From contig JAHDVF020000992.1 in NCBI GenBank assembly GCA_022606425.2, forward strand, positions 1,736,001 through 1,800,000: 64,000 bases of DNA, given 5' to 3'. Shown here piece by piece: positions 58,087-64,000 of this stretch. The DNA is from Lepidostoma basale. Taxonomy: Eukaryota > Arthropoda > Insecta > Trichoptera > Lepidostomatidae. A program made the translations under genes and the position numbers. The notes beneath the pieces are model-generated. The model did no database searches. It saw nothing but the letters and a program-made list of their open reading frames with translations, and was not told the origin of the DNA. How positions within the stretch are numbered: position 1 is the first letter of the stretch; every line of letters begins with the position of its first letter.

Positions 58087-61000
58087 GGTACACCACTTCA
58101 GTTCAATGAATGGGCTCGAGTTTGTGAATTGCGTATAAAAATGGAACTGAATAACTCTATGGACAGAAATGATAATAGGTATTATATGCAAATGTTACTA
58201 GAGACTAGGAAATATCCCTCGATTACAAATTAACTATTGAGGATGTTAAAGGAACTCGTTTCATCAATACGGGGTGGAACTATTAGTTTATTCTGATTTT
58301 TTGATAAACTTAAGGCGTTAAATCTATGGAATTTCAAAACGTTTTTTCTACATTCAGATTATTTTTCTAACGTTGTTTCGAAGCAACAGAGGATTGTGAG
58401 GCAATAAGAGATTACGAATGTGACGAGCGTACGAGATCACAAGGAAAACAATCATAAACCAAACCCCTCTAAGACACGAGTCACCGAGAAGGCACCGTAT
58501 CTTGGATAGAAATATCTTGTCAACAGTACAAGATACTCGTGTTAGTTAGCTCGGCTGTCTTAGCTGTCGGCTATTCTTTAACTCGGTATGTACCAGCGAG
58601 GGTTCATTAAAATAAAATCACATTTGTTCCTGCGAAGGTTTCTGTTTTTTCCGTCTAATGTTACGACTGGCAGGATAGAATAATCTACATTTTTAATTCA
58701 AGTGACAGCTTTCCTGATTATTAATAAATAATAGAAAATGTATTTTGACACATGATACGGAAGAGGAGTAATTTAAGAGTAACTACGAGTAGTATAGTAA
58801 GTCTACACTGGTCAAGAAAGAAGCTTGACCCTCCCCTCGCTGGAAATAATTTCGGAGTGCGAGAACAGAAGTTCAGAAAATTGAAGCGTGCAGTTGAAAC
58901 GCGACAATTTCTCTCATATCTTTTGATGTCATCGTCGGTTAAATGCTGAAAATCACAAAATATAAACCTGGTTGCGGAAGCAACATCTGCTCGAGATATT
59001 CCTAAATCGCGACACCCCTAGCCGGCTGACTTGCGTTAACTAACTACCTAACGAAATAACCATCAGGCAGTTTTCCTTAAGAAGAAGGCAAGACGGATGA
59101 ATGGATGAATCTGTGTTGTCTTGACACACTTTTCTCATATATTCAACATTCGTATACCTACCTTTTCATTTATACGTCGCGCAGTCAAAATTAATAATTT
59201 GATTATGCCACTTTTTCCGTACACATTTTTAGCGTTCCACTCCCTCTGTTGACATCACCACCCCTTCTTTATAATATCTCCTTCCACTTCCTTGAGGTCC
59301 ATTTAACTGGGCAGTGATCAGCCCGACACGTCACGATAAAAATAGCCTTGAATCTCACCGACTCGTTATCTCAAATTCTATAATAAAATCGCCATCTAGA
59401 GAGTTGATAAACTTAAAACTTAAACTTTATAAAAATGATCAATCTTTTTTCAGGGTGTGTTTCTTACGTTATTTTTTCTATTTTGCAGAATACAATTTTT
59501 ACTAGCATTTAATTCGCCGCGGAGAAGGCGATTATCTCGGAATTTAAATATATTATGAACGGAATCGGTATTAATAACAAGTAACAAGACACCATAAAAC
59601 AAACAAAACGATTATTTACTCAGTTTATTTCTTCATGTACTATCGTGGACTGGCCGGCGAATTTTTGCCGTCGGCGTCGGTAACGAGAAATTTCAGAATA
59701 CTTTGCAACGATATTTCAATGTCACGTGTTGCCCGTGATTTTTATGTTTCCAATTATGTTTTTCGTTGTTTTATTTATTTTGTTTAATGACAACAGAACT
59801 GACGAAAAACTTATTGAGTTAGTGCAACATTATCCCTCGTTGTATGATCTGTGAGCATCCTACGAGTCAGAAATGAAAGAAAATTATATTTTTTGTATCT
59901 AAAAACAGTGAAAGTGGGCTATATTGACCTGCAATTCTGACCTGCGAGGGGTCCACGTCAATGAAAAATAAGTAAGTATTGAGAAGCCGACATGTATTTA
60001 TTAGAGCTATTCCGCGCTCACCAATGTTCACGCCATGCCACCACACGGGAGTTAAAATAGAATAGGTACGTATATCCACTTATACTTACTAGAGCCACTT
60101 ACGAGTACTAATCGAGTGTCAATTTCTCGGAGGCAGGTTCTTGGATGATCAATGCATTCACACTATTTCTTCGCTGAACGCATATTGTCCACTCGCATTA
60201 ACAAGGAAACAATAAATGAATGAATGATGTGATTATTATTTACACGATCCACTCACAATACGTGGGAGAACTATGAATGAAGACGAATCGCGGGGTCAGC
60301 TGGTTGTTTGAATGATCAAGAGAATAATAAACTTACCGAAAATATTGTATGACTTTAATCGGCATATATTGTATTTTAGTTAAGATAACCAAGTACGCCG
60401 TAGTTTTTACTGAGTGTACATTTATACCATAACACGACCTGCCTTATGACCCGAGAGGTGGATCGGTTCTACAATAAAAATGAACTCGAAGAAAACTTAT
60501 TCAAGTGTTTGTGGTCTATCGCGCTATGGTGGTTAGCCGATGCTATCTGGGCGGCGGGTGCGGAGTCCGGAATACATTGGTCGCACTCTACATACAGCGC
60601 CAGAGACGAGACCTACTTTCCTCTCCGATTTAATTATGGATGCACACTGTACACCGCGCGCCGCATAGTCAGCTGCATTCGCCAACTAACACGGCTGCCC
60701 CCGAAACGCCCGTCAAATACTCGTATATTATATATTTTCAATGCGAAATATATTTTTTCACAAAGAAGTATATTCGTCAAACTAGGCAGGGCCAACACGA
60801 GTTAACTGTTAACTATATAGATCCAGAGACACACATAAGCGGGTTGATGGTAATTACTGACAATAACCGTTCGCTTGTACACCTTTATTCCATCGCATAG
60901 CAATACTCTAGTGATTAAATCGTAGGTACATATAACGACTGCAATCTCGTATTTATACCATCTGACATAAGAACTAAATCGAAATAACTATGAGAAGTTC

Positions 61001-63773
61001 GCCGATTAGGTTAACTCGCTATCCCTTTACAGGGAGAGTCCTTTCATTTCAGAGAGATTGTTTGGAATAGTGATAGTAGAAAAAGCAAAACAATATTTCA
61101 TTAATATTTTATATTCAAACGTTGAAATAAACAAACATGTGTTTTTTTTTAAATAAATATTCTATCTAATTCAATCGTAATCAATAATAATCACAAATAT
61201 AAAATCCATTGCGTTTTTAGTGTGGTTTATTTATTTTTCTTTAAAAAAAAAGGATATGAATTCACGATGCTGTACAATGTTAAAATTCGAAAGAATTGTT
61301 TTTTTTTTATATAATTATTTCAAATACCTGGTGTCCCGGCTAATGGTGTCTGAAAAATCCTATTTTCTGTCAATTTTTTATTTATTTATTGGATATCAAA
61401 AACAAAACTTATTTTCCTAATTTTGAGATAATAGTAATTTTCTAATCACCGAGTATTTTAGAAGCTTATGCCGTACACTCCGCCAACTAAGACCCTGGAA
61501 CCAATCAGATAGCGTTCTACAACCAATTGAGGAGGTGTCACTAACACTATTGCAAAGAATCTCCCTGAAGTGAAATAAACTGTACCTACGCCACTCACAG
61601 TAACTAATACCACCATCACCATGGTGAATGTGTCAAATAAATAAATATAAAAAATATAAATAAACCTGATACCACAGCGGACTTCATATTATAGAAAACA
61701 TTTCAACCAAAATAAACACTATGAATCACTACGAATTAGAACACTAATTTTCTACTTTTGATCTCGATATGTTTAGAAGAGCGAAATAAAACATATTATT
61801 TAAACTGTTGAGATTGTTCTTGCGATGATGGTATAATACTACCTTCGAAACATGTCGAAAGTGGAAAATAGTGGTTTAGTCCACGGAGTTTCCTAATTAT
61901 GAAATTCCAGTGTAAATGTTTAATGACACATCTTCTTTATTATAATATTAATTTACTTCAGAGCACCAAATTTTGTTGTTGTTAACTAACTACAAATACA
62001 TATTAATACGAATAAAAAAAAGTGTTTAAAAAATAGACCAATAAGATTTGATAATCACACATTTATGATCTGATATCGCGATGAAAGATGTATATAATGT
62101 TATTTGATTACTTTGAAAAAGCAGGAAGATTAAATTTTTTATAACTATTTACAGAGAACACTGCAAATCCAACCACTCTTATCGAGTGAGACTGTTACTT
62201 GTATTATAAAATGTCTGTTGCAGACTAAATGGATAATACGAGTACTTGTTAAACCTAGCCCAACAGTTTAGGAATATTAATCGACAGTACTTAAATGTTC
62301 AATCAAATAAGTTAAATGTTCAAATTAAAGAAACATATACAGGTATGTATTGTACAAACGGTTGTCGAGTTTCTCCAGAAAATATTTGCATAGAAACTTA
62401 AAAAGTCGTGAAGCCGCGGGCCGCCAGCATCTGTCAAGAGCCGCTTTTCTCTGGTCATCTTTTATTGGAGATCTCTAATACTGCATTCACTTTAAGTAGT
62501 ACTGGCCCCATTGCATCAGCTGTATTGTAGTAGAAATTTGCGCGTACATGTGAATCTGAGCTAATTACTCTGAAATATTGGTTTCTGCTCCAAAGTCACT
62601 CACTCCTGCATTCGTAGTGAGATGAACGTTATTGTTACTTGTTCGGAATGTCTTATGAACTCGGTTCGCAAGATCGTGAAATATTGCTCTCGCGATACTG
62701 TTTTACTGCGATAGGAACGTTAACAAATCAGGTAAATCAGGTAAACTATCAAGCGGTCAGGTTTGCCACTGTTGCTTTTTAGTAAATAAGGTATACATAC
62801 CTACAAATAATTGTTTCAAAAATATTTAACACTTCTGAATGGGAGAAGTAATCAAAAAGCGCACTGCTAGAGGTTTACCTTATTTTAATACCCAAAATTA
62901 GACGCGCTGCGCTGCGCTGGCAAGAGTCGAGGACCCCTGACGCCCAGAGGTCACGTGGTACTCGGACGCGCAATCCCCGTCCGTTGGTAGCCTGCGGAAC
63001 CTCGGGAGATCTGACTAAATAAGTTTGTTTCACGAGTGAGCCGATTTCACATCATCATTTAATATACTCGTACATATATAATCTATCTCACAATACACTT
63101 TGGTGAATTCTCGTCACTAAGATGCACCGAGCAGTTAATGGAGAGATATTCCAGTTAGTGTAGTGCAGTGTACTGTACGCGGTGGGAGATGGCTATCGGC
63201 GGAGCACGGTATAATTGCCTCGCGCAGCTAACTGCTCCCATAAAGCGATCACTTTTCATTTATCCGCGGCGGGCCTGGGGTGCCGGGGGGGCGGGGGGGG
63301 GGGCGAGTTAAATTGGGCAAACAATGATTCAGTTTAAAATTACACTTGCAAATTCGAGATATTCGCGATTAAATCGGACATGTTAAATTAATTTCAGGTC
63401 ATGTAATTAACATTCGAAATACTTTCTTCGTTTTGATTAAAATATTCTTTGTTATGGGCAATAAACACAAATCGGATGGATGCTAAAAGTTGATACGCTC
63501 ATCGCAGGCGCATGTGCAGGGGCGAGACGGGGCTGCTCGTGTCGGCTTGTTCGATAGTTATTATTTCCTTTATATCATAGTTCAGTATAGCGAACTTCTG
63601 GTGAAAATCTTTGAAAATAATGCGGACTGATAGAACGAGATGAACAGATATTTACTTCCCACTGAACCTAAACAATCTCGCTACGCTAACGAACAACACT
63701 TATGGACGAGACCCAAATAAAATGTTTGAAATTTGCTCTAACTTTGTTCATACGATATACATAGTGTTATAGG
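58087..63773. other. Intergenic region, no gene identified
   Basis: AT-rich with scattered ORFs, the longest at 60446-60805 (119 codons, no recognisable domain). It contains a diverged copy of the GATGATG/TCGAAACATG repeat at about 61740-61880 and GCGCTGCGCTGCGCTGG at about 62903, recalling 5105 and 37580. A poly-G stretch lies at 63285-63303. Confidence 0.45.
63283..63304. repeat. Poly-G tract
   Basis: GGGGGG, C, then about 12 G in a GC-rich patch. It could form a G-quadruplex, and is also a likely site of sequencing error. Confidence 0.9.
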
Positions 63774-64000
63774 ATGGGCGAGTGGAGAGGGATATTGAAA
63801 GAAGGGTTGGGGCAGGCAACAAAGTGAATGGTGCACTTAAAGTTGTCATCGCAAACCTATCCAAAAAAGCTAGAATGGCAGTGCACAATGGTGTTCTTCT
63901 ACCGACCCTTATGTATGGAAGCGAAGCATGGAACTGGCAAAAGAAGGATGAAAGTAGAATAAATGCAGTAGAAATGAGATCTCTTAGACGAATGTGTGGA
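63774..64000 (+). pseudogene. Non-LTR retrotransposon reverse transcriptase fragment, cut by window edge
   Basis: The frame is open from 63774 to the edge: DGRVERDIERRVGAGNKVNG, then NGVLLPTLMYGSEAWNW and RINAVEMRSLRRMCG. It is the same family as the minus-strand relic at 14464-15125 (NGVLLPTLMYGSEA, RINGVEMRF) but without stops in the visible part. Whether this copy is intact beyond the edge cannot be judged; the catalytic palm region that should precede it is absent or not recognisable here. Confidence 0.8.

Noticed and set aside
60446..60805. 119-codon plus-strand ORF
   Set aside because: No recognisable domain; overlaps a second ORF in another frame; no splice or promoter evidence.

Overview
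This is a stretch of an insect nuclear genome. It is AT-rich, with multi-exon genes that have GT-AG introns, long gene-poor intervals, and many decayed non-LTR retrotransposons, SINEs and MITEs. There are no operons, bacterial ribosome binding sites or CRISPR arrays. The gene set (a divergent ionotropic receptor, an AQP11/12-type aquaporin, the nucleoporin Aladin, a single-exon piggyBac-derived gene and a Forked/Espin actin-bundling protein) fits an insect. I suspect Hemiptera from the overall texture, but nothing in the window proves it.

Layout. (1) 1-28 kb is almost gene-free. It opens with what looks like the last coding exon of a CAAX-box protein (892-972). It then holds a 382-bp inverted-repeat MITE, several broken reverse transcriptases, two hAT relics, a mariner relic, a SINE, a perfect-looking 544-bp tandem duplication and an L2/CR1-like LINE. 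(2) 28.26-30.47 kb is an intact, intronless ionotropic receptor of 735 aa. (3) 30.5-39.4 kb is repeat-rich, with a cluster of perfect palindromes, an RTE-like LINE tail, a 160-bp SINE with a clear target-site duplication, and a TATA promoter with a probable 5'UTR exon at 35.5-35.8 kb. (4) 39.4-50.5 kb is the gene-dense core. Here lie a five-coding-exon aquaporin (272 aa, +), a convergent six-exon Aladin (477 aa, -) whose exon phases all close, and a piggyBac-derived gene (560 aa, +) divergent from Aladin. (5) 52.06-54.55 kb (-) holds the last three coding exons of a Forked/Espin-like gene. Its 5' exons are not recognised and may lie beyond the window. (6) 55-64 kb contains an RTE tail, a hAT-type MITE with an 8-bp target duplication, an (AC)n microsatellite and, at the right edge, another reverse transcriptase fragment.

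The genes are unrelated neighbours and not a pathway. The strongest unusual signals are: a >10-fold enrichment of the octamer TACTCGTA/TACGAGTA outside exons; a SINE whose 3' half matches the tail of an RTE-like LINE in the same window; a tRNA-derived SINE family; a piggyBac-derived gene that keeps the three catalytic Asp but has lost the motif around the first; and an in-phase, stop-free candidate cassette exon in the aquaporin. I found no evidence for a wholly new multi-gene system. Exon boundaries were read by eye from splice consensus, phase and family similarity, without alignments or RNA data.
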